In this document: piece by piece, positions 51,633 to 60,193 of the stretch
How positions within the stretch are numbered: the first letter of the stretch is position 1
Layout of the letters: each line of letters starts with the position of its first letter
Assembly: GCF_014646255.1 (NCBI RefSeq)
Contig: NZ_BMNC01000002.1
Location: 680,140-744,139, forward strand
Direction: 5' to 3'
DNA length: 64,000 bases
From: Lentzea pudingi
GTDB lineage: Bacteria; Actinomycetota; Actinomycetes; Mycobacteriales; Pseudonocardiaceae
Notes under the pieces: generated by a model
Told to the model about the DNA's origin: nothing
The model's database searches: none
Seen by the model: the letters and a program-made list of their open reading frames with translations, nothing else
Made by a program: the position numbers and the translations under genes

Positions 51633-53663
51633 ATGGGCGCGCGCAAACTCCTCCTCCGGCTCCCGGCCTGGTTCCGGTTCACGGTCATCACCCTCGCGGT
51701 GTTCGTGTGCGGTGTGATCGCCTCCAGACCGGCGACAGGGGACAACGCGATCCCGCCCAGCGCCGACGTGATCGCCGCGGCCAACGCCGTCGACGCGTTC
51801 GTGGCGCCGTCGGCGACGCACGACCCGTACGTCAACCTGCCGTCGGACTTCGCACGCGAGATGGGCCGCGATCCCAAGACCATCACGGCACCGGACGGGA
51901 CGCTCCGGGTCGTTGACGCGGGCGGCGGTTGTTCCGGGCCCGCAGGCGACACGGAGTGGGACTTCAGTGCCGCGTGCCGTGCGCACGACCTGGGCTACGA
52001 CCTGTTGCGCTACGCCGACCACAAGGGCGACCCGCTCGGACCGCAGGCGCGCAAGGCGTTGGACGACCGGCTCACGACGGACCTGCACGCGCAGTGCCGG
52101 CTGAACCCGCGCGGCGCCGAGCAGAGCTGCCACGCGGTCGCCGAGACCTACGCGCTGGGACTGAAGTTCAACTCGTGGCGGCAGCGGTGGGGAGCGCCCG
52201 GCCACGAACCCGTGGTGGCGTGGGCGTTCGGCAGCGCGATGGTCGTGTTCCTCCTGCTGGCGCGGCTGCACGGCAGGCGCCGCGAGGACCCGGTCGCGAA
52301 CTCGCTGCCGCTGGTGCTGGCCCACGCCGAACAGGACAGGTACGCGACGTTCCTGCGCCTCTTCAGCCTCGCGCTGCTCGTGCTCGGCGAGACGGTCGCG
52401 ATGCTCGCGCACCTGCGGGGGTTCGGCACGTCGTGGTTGTGGGCGTTGCAGGCGGTGCCGCTGTTCTTCTTCGCGGGCGGGCACGCGAACCTGCGCAGCT
52501 GGCAGGCGCACCAGGGCGGCTTCGGCTGCTGGGTGTCGAGCCGGACGTCGTGGCTGCTGCGGCCCGTGCTGGCGTTCGTGCTGCTCTGGGTGGTGCTGTT
52601 CGCGGCGCTGAACCTGATGGACGTCGAGGTCGACGCGTACAGCCGGTTGATCACGCATCCGTTGTGGTTCCTCGGGGTCTACCTGCTGGCGGTGGCCGCG
52701 ACACCGGCCGCCGCGTGGCTGCACGAGCACTTCCGCCGCACCACGCCGTTCGTGCTGGTGCTGGTGACGCTGGGCGTCGAGATCGCGCGCACGTCGACGG
52801 ACTGGAAGACCGGCGGCTACGTGAATCTGATCGTCGGCGCGTTGCTGATGCAGCAGATCGGCTTCTTCTACGCGGACGGCACGCTGACCTCGCTCTCGCG
52901 CAAGCTGCTGGCCGCGTTGGGTGCCATCACGTTGCCCGCGCTGGTGTTCTTCAGCGACTACCCGCGTTCGATGATGGTGCTCGGCGTGGCGCAGGTGTGC
53001 CTGGCGTTGCTGGCGCGCGGCCGCGTCACCGCGTGGCTCGACGGCCGGATCTGGCACGTCGTCACCTTCGTCCGCCGGTCCCCGATGACGGTGTACCTCG
53101 CGTACCTGGCCGGGGTCGGCGCGCTGGTCGGGTTGCTCGGGCTGACGCAGGCGCCGATCTGGCTGGTGCTCGGGCTGGTGCCGCTCATCCTGGTGTTCCA
53201 CCGGTTCGAACGGCGTCTGATCAGGTCCACGAAGCTCGCGCACGAGTCGCACCGCACCCGGCTCGCGACGGCGATGGGCGTGTCGTTCGGGACGCTCGGC
53301 GTGCTCGGGTTCGTGGTCAGCGGGTTCCTCGGCGACGGCGTGCTGGTGCTGCTGCCGGTCGACCCGCTGCAGAACCTCATCCACCTGCTGCTCGGCTGGT
53401 ACCTGATCCACACCGCCCGCAACGGCAGCTGCGACACCCGCCTGCCGTGGCTGCTCACGGCACTGGCGTGCGTACCGCCGATGCTGGCGCTGGATCCGAC
53501 GCCGCCGGTGGTGGTGCTGCACGCCGCGGCGATCGGCCTTGCAGTGCTCGGAGCCATCCCCAGGTCACGGCCGCGCACACCGGCAACCACAGCAACCGCT
53601 GCCACACCCAGCCCGGATGATCTGGTGGCTGCTGGAGCCCCGGCAACGGCCCCCACGCGCTGA
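51633..53663 (+). CDS. Fusion of prokaryotic phospholipase A2 domain to a multi-spanning acyltransferase-3-like membrane region
   Basis: 676 aa. A first membrane helix (about 14-32) precedes an extracellular domain with the phospholipase A2 signature GGGCSGP and AACRAHDLGYDLLRY (catalytic H118/D119) and four cysteines for disulfides. From about residue 193 there are about 11 membrane spans. Blocks LFFFAGGHANLRSWQ and HPLWFLGVYLL match those of the convergent acyltransferase-3 gene (LFFFVGGYAAAHS, TPLWFFGVYLV), but the catalytic His of acyltransferase 3 (VLGHW) is Glu here (VLGETV). Near the C-terminus DPLQNLIHLLLGWYLI resembles DUF4383. I know no described protein of this composition. The last 209 nt overlap the convergent gene. 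Confidence 0.82.
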   Translation: MGARKLLLRLPAWFRFTVITLAVFVCGVIASRPATGDNAIPPSADVIAAANAVDAFVAPSATHDPYVNLPSDFAREMGRDPKTITAPDGTLRVVDAGGGCSGPAGDTEWDFSAACRAHDLGYDLLRYADHKGDPLGPQARKALDDRLTTDLHAQCRLNPRGAEQSCHAVAETYALGLKFNSWRQRWGAPGHEPVVAWAFGSAMVVFLLLARLHGRRREDPVANSLPLVLAHAEQDRYATFLRLFSLALLVLGETVAMLAHLRGFGTSWLWALQAVPLFFFAGGHANLRSWQAHQGGFGCWVSSRTSWLLRPVLAFVLLWVVLFAALNLMDVEVDAYSRLITHPLWFLGVYLLAVAATPAAAWLHEHFRRTTPFVLVLVTLGVEIARTSTDWKTGGYVNLIVGALLMQQIGFFYADGTLTSLSRKLLAALGAITLPALVFFSDYPRSMMVLGVAQVCLALLARGRVTAWLDGRIWHVVTFVRRSPMTVYLAYLAGVGALVGLLGLTQAPIWLVLGLVPLILVFHRFERRLIRSTKLAHESHRTRLATAMGVSFGTLGVLGFVVSGFLGDGVLVLLPVDPLQNLIHLLLGWYLIHTARNGSCDTRLPWLLTALACVPPMLALDPTPPVVVLHAAAIGLAVLGAIPRSRPRTPATTATAATPSPDDLVAAGAPATAPTR

Positions 53664-54477
53664 GCGCCAGCGTCACGGTGATCAGCGCGCTCTGGTGGGT
53701 CAGGAAGATCCCCAGCGCGCGCTTGTTCAGCCACGCCACCGGTTTCGCCGTACCGAGCCTCGTCAGCAGCGGTGCGATCGTGAGCACCAGGCCGATCTGC
53801 GCGAACGCCAGCGCGAGCGTCGCGTAGTTCGGCGGGTTGAGGTTCGACATGGCCTCACCCGGGATGCCCACGGCCGCCGTCGGGTAGCCGCCGAACGTCG
53901 TCAGCAGCGCGTATCCGAGCACGCCCGCGATGAGCAGCGGCGGACCGGGAACTCGTCGGCGTGCCAACGAGTGGCCGAGCTGCCAGGCCGCCCACCACAC
54001 CGCGTACGGCACGACGAACACCAGCGCGACGGGGACGAGCACACCCCACGAGTACTCGTCCAGCTTGCGCACCAACGGTTTCATCGCGAGCAGCACCAGG
54101 TAGACGCCGAAGAACCACAACGGGGTCGTGACCAGGAACCCGATGTTCCAGGCGGTTCCCTGATCCACACCGCGCAGGACCAGTCCGAAAAGGACAGCCG
54201 CCCAGCAGCCGAGCATGAGCAGCGTGGGCACGGCGAGCTGCTTCAGCCTGGTGAGGAACGGCGTCTTCGAGTGCGCGGCCGCGTAGCCACCGACGAAGAA
54301 GAACAGGCCGAGCGTCTGCAACACCCACGAGACCGGCGTGAGGGAAGACAAATGCTTCAACGGACTATCGATGTACATGCCGGTGGGCGTGTCCACCAGC
54401 GCCGTCACCAGCCAATGGCCGAGCACGACCGTGACGACAGCCAACGCCCGCACGGCGTCGATGAAAGGATTTCTCAC
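53455..54477 (-). CDS. Acyltransferase family 3 membrane protein
   Basis: 340 aa from GTG 54477, overlapping the hydrolase stop by 4 nt (GTGA). The acyltransferase-3 start motif is FIDAVRALAVVTVVLGHW, with the catalytic His; LFFFVGGYAAAHS and GIFLTHQSALITV follow, with about ten membrane spans. The C-terminal 35 residues are Pro/Ala-rich and are encoded opposite the end of the PLA2-fusion gene. Such proteins transfer acyl groups to extracytoplasmic sugars or lipids. It shares an operon with an alpha/beta-hydrolase. Confidence 0.88.
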   Translation of the reverse strand: MRNPFIDAVRALAVVTVVLGHWLVTALVDTPTGMYIDSPLKHLSSLTPVSWVLQTLGLFFFVGGYAAAHSKTPFLTRLKQLAVPTLLMLGCWAAVLFGLVLRGVDQGTAWNIGFLVTTPLWFFGVYLVLLAMKPLVRKLDEYSWGVLVPVALVFVVPYAVWWAAWQLGHSLARRRVPGPPLLIAGVLGYALLTTFGGYPTAAVGIPGEAMSNLNPPNYATLALAFAQIGLVLTIAPLLTRLGTAKPVAWLNKRALGIFLTHQSALITVTLALSAWGPLPGLQQPPDHPGWVWQRLLWLPVCAAVTWGWLRALQGRSPRRAAPPPAASDPAPASAVRTPVP

Positions 54478-55178
54478 AGCTGGTCCCCCGATACGATTCG
54501 CACAAGAGCCTCGAGCGTCTCGCTGCCCGGCTCGTAGTAGGTGTCGTGCTTTCCGCCCTCGAACCGCAGCACCGTGGCCCCGAAGCCGTCGGAAGCCGGA
54601 TCGGTGCCGTGCCCGAGGTCGAACAACCGCGCGTTGGGCACGAACCGCATCCAGTCCCCGCTGGACCGCAACGCCCACACACGGGCCGAAGTCCCCAGCC
54701 CGGCAACGGAGTCCGCCCGCACACCAGGACTTCCGGTGAACACGATGTCGTCCACGTCCAACTCGTGTGCCGCGAGCCCGACGACCACCGACCCGTAGCT
54801 GTGGCCGATGACGTGAACACGCGCGTCGGTCTGCAACGCCCGCACGAAGTCCACCAGCGCGGCAGCTCCCTGACGTGCCAGCGACCCGGTCATCGCGTCC
54901 ACGCCGAGCCCTTGCGGCGTCCGGTACCCGAGCCACGCGATCACCGCGAGGTCGTCGCGACGGGCCTGTTCGTGGAGGTTGGACGCCATCCGCCCGACCG
55001 TGCGGTCGAACCGGTCGACGTCCACGTCGGACCCCGGCACGACGATCACCACGTCCCGCGCCGTCGCGAGGTCACCGACGACCGCGACCCGGCGGGCGAC
55101 GTCGGTGCGCCACTGCGCGATCGACGGCGCGACCGACGGCAGGGCGATCAGCAGGAGGAACAGGAAGGCTCGGCGCAT
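54474..55178 (-). CDS. Secreted alpha/beta-hydrolase (DUF1023-like)
   Basis: 234 aa from ATG 55178. A signal peptide or N-anchor covers 1-22. The nucleophile elbow is VIGHSYGSVVV, with VVIVVPGSDVDV as the oxyanion strand and a late GGKHDTYYEPGSE with the catalytic His. Small secreted hydrolases of the DUF1023 type in actinomycetes have unknown substrates. GGGGAC precedes the ATG and TAGCTT lies 7 nt upstream. Confidence 0.87.
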   Translation of the reverse strand: MRRAFLFLLLIALPSVAPSIAQWRTDVARRVAVVGDLATARDVVIVVPGSDVDVDRFDRTVGRMASNLHEQARRDDLAVIAWLGYRTPQGLGVDAMTGSLARQGAAALVDFVRALQTDARVHVIGHSYGSVVVGLAAHELDVDDIVFTGSPGVRADSVAGLGTSARVWALRSSGDWMRFVPNARLFDLGHGTDPASDGFGATVLRFEGGKHDTYYEPGSETLEALVRIVSGDQL

Positions 55179-55185
55179 GTCCCCG

Positions 55186-55219
55186 AAGCTAGGAAGGTGA
55201 CGCTCCCCGAATCGTCACC
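55186..55219 (-). promoter_or_regulatory. Promoter with inverted repeat upstream of the alpha/beta-hydrolase
   Basis: TAGCTT (55186-55191 on the minus strand) ends 7 nt from ATG 55178. Just upstream, GGTGACG (55196-55202) and CGTCACC (55213-55219) form a perfect 7-bp inverted repeat with 10-nt spacer, well placed as an operator; it could alternatively end the response-regulator transcript. Confidence 0.4.
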
Positions 55220-55230
55220 CCGGAGAGCCG

Positions 55231-55884
55231 TTACCCCGGTATCACGAGCCCGCTCTCGTAGGCCGCGATGACGGCCTGGGCGCGGTCGCGCAGGCCCAGC
55301 TTCGTGAGCACGCGGCTCACGTGCGTCTTGACGGTCTGCTCGGCCAGCACGAGGTGCGCGGCGATCTCCATGTTCGACAGGCCCTGCGCGACCAGCACGA
55401 GGATCTCGGTCTCCCGTTCGGTCAGGACACCCAGCTGGGCAGGCCGGACGCGCTCACTCCGCCTCGACCGCACGAAGTCCTCGATCAGCCGCTTGGTGAT
55501 CGACGGCGCCAACAAGGCCTCTCCCGCGGCCACGACGCGCACGGCGTTGAGCAGCTCACGGGCGGGCGCGTGCTTGAGCAGGAACCCGCTCGCGCCGGCC
55601 TGCAACGCCTCGTAGACGTAGTCGTCCAGGTCGAACGTGGTCAGCACCAACACCTTCAGCTCGGCGGTGCCGTCCAGCAGGAGCCGGGTCGCGGTCAGAC
55701 CGTCCATCTCGGGCATGCGGATGTCCATCAGCACCACGTCCGGTCTGACCGTACGCGCCAGCGCGACGCCCTGCACGCCGTTGCCCGCCGCGCCGACGAC
55801 CTCGATGTCGTCCTGCGAGTCGAGCAACGCGGAGAAGCCCTCGCGCACCATCTCCTGGTCGTCCACCACGACCACCCTGATCAC
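55231..55884 (-). CDS. NarL/FixJ-family response regulator
   Basis: 217 aa from ATG 55884. Receiver: VVDDQEMVREG, phospho-Asp in VVLMDIRMPEMDG, LLKHAP. LuxR-type DNA-binding domain: LTERETEILVLVAQGLSN and EQTVKTHVSRVLTKLGLRD. It overlaps the kinase stop by 4 nt. The alpha/beta-hydrolase promoter immediately downstream carries an inverted repeat that may be its target (inference). Confidence 0.93.
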   Translation of the reverse strand: MIRVVVVDDQEMVREGFSALLDSQDDIEVVGAAGNGVQGVALARTVRPDVVLMDIRMPEMDGLTATRLLLDGTAELKVLVLTTFDLDDYVYEALQAGASGFLLKHAPARELLNAVRVVAAGEALLAPSITKRLIEDFVRSRRSERVRPAQLGVLTERETEILVLVAQGLSNMEIAAHLVLAEQTVKTHVSRVLTKLGLRDRAQAVIAAYESGLVIPG

Positions 55885-57002
55885 TTGTCCCCCAACGGAA
55901 TTCTCGCCCTGACCAGGAACCCGCCGTCCTCGGTCGACTTCACCGTCAGCGTGCCACCGTGCACGGCGACGCGTTCCCGCATCCCCACCAGGCCCTGCCC
56001 GCTGCCGCCGCCGCGGGACGGCCCTCCGGCGGTGTTGCGCACCAGCACGTCCAGCCGGTCGCCGTCCTTGCGCACGTGGACGGACGCCTTGGAGCCGGGT
56101 GCGTGCCTGGTGGCGTTCGTGAGCGCCTCCTGCACGATCCGGTACGCGGTGAGGCCGACCGCCTCCGGCACATCGTCCACGTCGACCTCGGCCTCGTCCC
56201 CCGGCCTCGTGAGCTCGGGTATGCGGCTGATGCCGGGCTGCGGCTCGCGTTCCGGCGCGTCGCCCGTCGTCCTGAGCACGCCCAGCAGGCGTTGCATGTC
56301 GGTGATGGCCTCTCTGGCGGCCTCACCGACCTCCGCGAACTCCTTCTGCGCTTCCTCGTTGAGCCCTTTGAGGCGGTAGGGCGCGGTTTCGCAGCGCACG
56401 ACCACCAACGACATGTGGTGCGCCACGACGTCGTGCATCTCGCGCGCGATGCGAGCCCGTTCCTCAAGGGCAGCCTTGGCGTCGCGCTCCTCCTCGAGCT
56501 CGCGTTCCGCCCTGCCGCGGGAACCGAGCAGGTAGACCACCGCGCTGACGATCGGCACGAACAACGCCATGTCCGCGGCCTGCGGTTCGGAGGCGATGAC
56601 CAACGCCATGGTGATCACCGTGGCCGTGATGACGATCCCGCGCGAGTAGAACGCCGCGACCGCCACGAACAGCGGTGCGGCGGTCCAGTACTGCAGGGCC
56701 GCGGCACCGTCGCCCACCATCAAGACGCTGACGAAGTAGAACCCCGGCACCCCCAGCCGCCAGGCGTAGAGGGGCGACCAGATCAGCAGGACGTACGGCC
56801 CGAACGTGGTGAGGAAGATGACCACCCACCAGCCGTCCGAATCCTCCTGGCGCACGTAGGTGGCGCTGGCGACGACCGCCCAGACGAACGCGTAGACGAT
56901 CAGCGCCCCGAAGACGGGCAGCCGAAGCCGGCCGAGCGCTCTGGCGAGGACTCGCGTGCGATCGGGACCGAGAAGGGTCCGGTACGACGTGCGGAACACC
57001 AC
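55881..57002 (-). CDS. HisKA_3-type sensor histidine kinase
   Basis: 373 aa from GTG 57002 (GTG 56999 is equally possible). Four or five membrane spans lie within residues 28-160. The phospho-His is in ARIAREMHDVVAHHMS, and the ATPase domain has EALTNATRHAPGS and GSGQGLVGMRERV. This is the common actinomycete NarL-partner architecture. No Shine-Dalgarno sequence is seen and TAGCAT is 4-7 nt upstream, so the mRNA may be leaderless. The TnpB element lies directly upstream of its promoter. Confidence 0.92.
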   Translation of the reverse strand: MVFRTSYRTLLGPDRTRVLARALGRLRLPVFGALIVYAFVWAVVASATYVRQEDSDGWWVVIFLTTFGPYVLLIWSPLYAWRLGVPGFYFVSVLMVGDGAAALQYWTAAPLFVAVAAFYSRGIVITATVITMALVIASEPQAADMALFVPIVSAVVYLLGSRGRAERELEEERDAKAALEERARIAREMHDVVAHHMSLVVVRCETAPYRLKGLNEEAQKEFAEVGEAAREAITDMQRLLGVLRTTGDAPEREPQPGISRIPELTRPGDEAEVDVDDVPEAVGLTAYRIVQEALTNATRHAPGSKASVHVRKDGDRLDVLVRNTAGGPSRGGGSGQGLVGMRERVAVHGGTLTVKSTEDGGFLVRARIPLGDK

Positions 57003-57005
57003 CCG

Positions 57006-57011
57006 ATGCTA
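57006..57011 (-). promoter_or_regulatory. Candidate -10 hexamer TAGCAT of the kinase gene
   Basis: On the minus strand TAGCAT lies 3 nt before GTG 57002 and 6 nt before GTG 56999, favouring 56999 as the start of a leaderless transcript. Confidence 0.35.
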
Positions 57012-57039
57012 GGTGGATCCGCGAATCAGCACATTGACC

Positions 57040-58545
57040 TGCGGAGTGACATACCCGGGTATGACTCTGATCAAGATGGGGTTCGTGGTGAGCGGGGTTG
57101 TCGGTGTCGGCCACTACGGTGTCGGTGAGATGGTCACAGTGATCCAGGCGTATCGGTTCGCCCTCGATCCGACCGCGGGGCAGTACTCGGCTCTGCGGTC
57201 GCATTGTGGTGCGCAGCGGTATGCGTTCAACTGGGGTGTGGCGCGGATCAGGGCGAACCTGGACCAGCGTGCCGCAGAGAAGACCTACGACATCTCCGGC
57301 GATCAGCTCACTCCTCCGGTGTCGTGGTCGGCCTACAGCCTGCGCAAGGACTGGAACCAGGCCAAGAACGAGGTCGCGCCGTGGTGGGCCAAGAACTCGA
57401 AAGAGGCCTATTCGTCCGGCCTGGCCAACCTCGCGGCCGCGCTGGGTAACTGGGCGGCCTCGACGAAGGGCGCGCGACACGGCCGCAGGCTCGGGTTCCC
57501 GAGGTTCAAGGGCCGCCGGTCCGGGTTGTCGTGCCGGTTCACCACAGGGGCGTTCGGCCTCGGCATCGATCGCCGGCACGTGACGCTGCCCCGTATCGGC
57601 GCGGTCCGCACCCACGAGTCCACCCGCAAGCTCGCCCGCCATGTCGAGCGTGACACGGCCCGGATCCGTTCCGCGACCGTGTCCTACCGGGCCGGGCGGT
57701 GGTTCGTGGCGTTCTCGGTGGAGATCACCCGAGCCGATCCGGCGCCCGCACTGCCCGATAGCGTGGTGGGGGTTGACCTGGGCGTGGCATCGCTGGCGGT
57801 GCTGTCCACCGGAGAGGTCATCGCCAACCCGCGACACCTGGAGGCGGCGCTGCGGAAACTGCGTCGCCTGCAACGCCAGGCCGCGCGCCGTACCGGCCCG
57901 GATCGGCGCACCCGGCGACCACCGTCGGCCCGGTGGCGAAAGACCTGGGCCCGCATCGCGGTACTGCACGCCGGGGTGGCGAACGCCCGCCGGGACGGGC
58001 TGCACAAGCTCACCACCCGACTGGTCCGCACCCACGGCGCGGTCGTGGTCGAGGACCTGAACGTGTCCGGCATGCTGCGCAACCGGCGACTGGCTCGCCA
58101 CATCGCCGGGGTCGGCATGGCCGAGTTGCGCCGCCAGATCGAGTACAAGGCCGGATGGGCGGGCGTGCGCGTGCACGTCGCCGACCGGTGGTATCCCTCC
58201 TCCAAGACGTGTTCGGCCTGTGGTGTGGTGAAAGCCAAACTGCGCCTGTCCGACCGCGTGTACCGATGTGACGCGTGCGGTCTGGTCTGCGACCGAGATC
58301 TCAACGCCGCACGTAACCTCGCCGCGCTCGCGCGCCGCGAGACGTCCTCCCCGAGTTGCGGGGCGACGCGAAACGAGCCCGCTGGAAACCCAGGTAAGAC
58401 CCGCGCCACGCGGGCAACGGGTACCGCCACGGGAAGACCCGCACCACCAGGTACGGGCCAACGCCGCCGCCGCAAGGCGACGACTGCCCGAATATGACGA
58501 ACTCGACACTCGCTCACACTTGAGGTAACGGCATTGCGAATGCCT
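57040..58545 (+). mobile_element. IS1341-type (IS200/IS605 superfamily) element with tnpB only; ends approximate
   Basis: The element is inferred from the intact tnpB gene without a tnpA. It separates the kinase promoter (minus) from the gene at 58570. Exact ends cannot be fixed by eye because such elements lack terminal inverted repeats. Hairpins at the right side (58530-58563) resemble subterminal palindromes of the family. The 3' part of tnpB and the following bases are where an omega-RNA guide would lie. Confidence 0.6.
57130..58497 (+). CDS. tnpB: TnpB RNA-guided nuclease of an IS605-type transposon
   Basis: 455 aa from ATG 57130 (GTG 57139 is an alternative start; the family usually begins near VIQAYRFALDPT). 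RuvC residues are all present: D216 in VVGVDLGVAS, E309 in VVVEDLNVSGM and D390 in CDRDLNAARN. The zinc finger has CSAC (361-364) and CDAC (380-383). The protein is therefore likely active as a guide-RNA-dependent DNA nuclease that helps the element persist. The last 50 residues are Arg/Pro/Thr-rich and coincide with the probable omega-RNA coding region. Confidence 0.93.
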   Translation: MVTVIQAYRFALDPTAGQYSALRSHCGAQRYAFNWGVARIRANLDQRAAEKTYDISGDQLTPPVSWSAYSLRKDWNQAKNEVAPWWAKNSKEAYSSGLANLAAALGNWAASTKGARHGRRLGFPRFKGRRSGLSCRFTTGAFGLGIDRRHVTLPRIGAVRTHESTRKLARHVERDTARIRSATVSYRAGRWFVAFSVEITRADPAPALPDSVVGVDLGVASLAVLSTGEVIANPRHLEAALRKLRRLQRQAARRTGPDRRTRRPPSARWRKTWARIAVLHAGVANARRDGLHKLTTRLVRTHGAVVVEDLNVSGMLRNRRLARHIAGVGMAELRRQIEYKAGWAGVRVHVADRWYPSSKTCSACGVVKAKLRLSDRVYRCDACGLVCDRDLNAARNLAALARRETSSPSCGATRNEPAGNPGKTRATRATGTATGRPAPPGTGQRRRRKATTARI

Positions 58546-58563
58546 GACACCGCGCGGTAGGCA
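58530..58563 (+). repeat. Two overlapping hairpins downstream of tnpB
   Basis: GGCATT-GCG-AATGCC (58530-58544) and TGCCT-gac-ACC-GCGC-GGT-AGGCA (58541-58563) share bases and are mutually exclusive foldings. They may be the right end of the TnpB element or a control region of the gene starting at 58570. Confidence 0.4.
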
Positions 58564-58569
58564 GTACCT

Positions 58570-59076
58570 GTGAAACCACCACAGGATCCAGATCGCTGGT
58601 CACGGCTCACCGCCGTGGCCGGTGAGGCCCTGGCCGCGGCCAGGGCCGGGGAAGACGCTGTGGCGGTAGACCTCGTGACCGGGTACCTCAGCGGGTCGCC
58701 CGAGGGCAACGAGGAGATCCGTGAACTGGTGCTCCTGCTGTTCGCGGAGTGCAGCAGCATGGTCAGCGCGCTCGGTTCCGGCGGCGCCACCCCGGTGAAG
58801 ATGCAGGTCTTCGACGAGGAGGGCAACGAGGTCCAGATCGACGACGCGGACCCGCCCGTCCGCACGGCGATCCGCGCGTTGCTCGCGGAGGTGCACGGCG
58901 ACCAGGACGCGGCCTCGGAGCAGATCGAGATCGCCCTGGCCAACGGGCAACCGCAGGAGCTTGCGACGGTGGTCCTGCAAGCCCTGCGGTGGACCCTGAA
59001 GCTGGCCATCGAGTGCGAGACGCGCGACCTGCCCGTCGCGCCGTGGATCACCGCGTCGCTGGACGACCAACCCTGA
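58570..59076 (+). CDS. Conserved hypothetical protein, acidic and helical
   Basis: 168 aa from GTG 58570, GC3-rich coding sequence. The protein is acidic and mostly helical with no signal peptide or cysteine-rich motif; recognisable stretches are DLVTGYLSGSPEGNEEI and MQVFDEEGNEVQIDDADPPV. I do not recognise the family. It follows the TnpB element and its 3' end overlaps the convergent erythromycin-esterase gene by 29 nt. Confidence 0.75.
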   Translation: MKPPQDPDRWSRLTAVAGEALAAARAGEDAVAVDLVTGYLSGSPEGNEEIRELVLLLFAECSSMVSALGSGGATPVKMQVFDEEGNEVQIDDADPPVRTAIRALLAEVHGDQDAASEQIEIALANGQPQELATVVLQALRWTLKLAIECETRDLPVAPWITASLDDQP

Positions 59077-60175
59077 TGTGCAGCAGAGCGTCCACACCGT
59101 CCATGAGGTGCTGGTCGAGCGGGAAGTAGGCCATCTTCAACATGGGGTCGGCGCCGGTGTCGGTGCGTGACGCACCCGCCGGTTTGTCGTTCGTGACGCC
59201 CCAGGTCGTGAACCGGCTCTGCAGCTGACCTTCGAGGGTGGCTTTGTCCGGTTCGCCCAGTCCGATGGAGTCGTTGCGGCCGAGCGTGCCGCCGATGACC
59301 GTGTACGTGTCGCCGAGGATCGGGGCCACGAGCGCGCCCGCGGAGAACCACTCGACCCGTTCGCCTGCCATCTCCATCGAGGAGTTGGTGCGCTGCAGGT
59401 GGGCGTTGTGCGCGAACACGAACGTCGGCCCCTTCGCGGCCTCGGCGCGCCGGATCTCCAGCAGGTTGCGGGCCATCACGCCGTCCCGCATCTGGCACAG
59501 GCGGTTGAGGCGCACGCCCAGCGGGTTCGGTTCGGCGGCCTCCCGGTGGTACCGCAGCAGGCTCAGCCCGGCAGTGAGGTGCGTTTCGGCGCGGTACCAG
59601 GCCTCGTCGGTGCTCCGGCGCTCGTGCAGCCTCTTCAGCAGGCCGACGCCGACCTCCCGCAGCCTGACGGCTTCCTCCGACTGCCCCGGCGACTGCTCGG
59701 AGTACAGGATCGCCTCGTCGCGGCCCCACTTCTCATCGTCGATCGTGAGGTCCACGTCCTCGCCCAGGTAGTCGCGGGCGTGTTCGAGGTACGGACGCGG
59801 ACTCGGCGCGCTGGCCGTCTCGGTCTGGAAGTCGAAGCCGTAGAACGACAGGCGCTCTTCCGGCGCTTTGTCCGCGTTGTACTCGCGCATCCACTGCACG
59901 AGCTCGCGGTTGGCGGGCCAGTTCTCGCCGAACGTGTGGGAGAAGCCCTCCTTCATGACCGTGTCGAGGTCACCGGGGCCGCCGTGCACGTAGTCGTTGA
60001 CGCCCAGCCCGCGGATCCGGCAGCTCTCCAGGGCGATCGAGCGGAAGCCCAGCCCTGCGAGCTGCTCGAACAGTTCGTTGCGGACCCAGCTGTGGGCGTG
60101 CTCGAGGTGCGTGGGCTCCCCGAACCCCAGCAGCTCGGTGAAGGGGCTGATGAACTCGCGAATGTCCTGGCTCAT
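59048..60175 (-). CDS. Erythromycin esterase-family protein
   Basis: 375 aa from ATG 60175. Blocks typical of the Ere family are GFGEPTHLEHAHSWVRNELF (active-site Glu and His region), GFRSIALESCRIRGLGVNDY, SFYGFDFQTE and FVFAHNAHLQR. Ere enzymes open macrolide lactones; chromosomal actinomycete members often have unproven substrates, so macrolide resistance is only a possibility. It is divergent from a MerR-type regulator with an inverted repeat between them. Confidence 0.88.
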   Translation of the reverse strand: MSQDIREFISPFTELLGFGEPTHLEHAHSWVRNELFEQLAGLGFRSIALESCRIRGLGVNDYVHGGPGDLDTVMKEGFSHTFGENWPANRELVQWMREYNADKAPEERLSFYGFDFQTETASAPSPRPYLEHARDYLGEDVDLTIDDEKWGRDEAILYSEQSPGQSEEAVRLREVGVGLLKRLHERRSTDEAWYRAETHLTAGLSLLRYHREAAEPNPLGVRLNRLCQMRDGVMARNLLEIRRAEAAKGPTFVFAHNAHLQRTNSSMEMAGERVEWFSAGALVAPILGDTYTVIGGTLGRNDSIGLGEPDKATLEGQLQSRFTTWGVTNDKPAGASRTDTGADPMLKMAYFPLDQHLMDGVDALLHIRVGRPATR

Positions 60176-60193
60176 GTGGTTCAACCGTAACAT

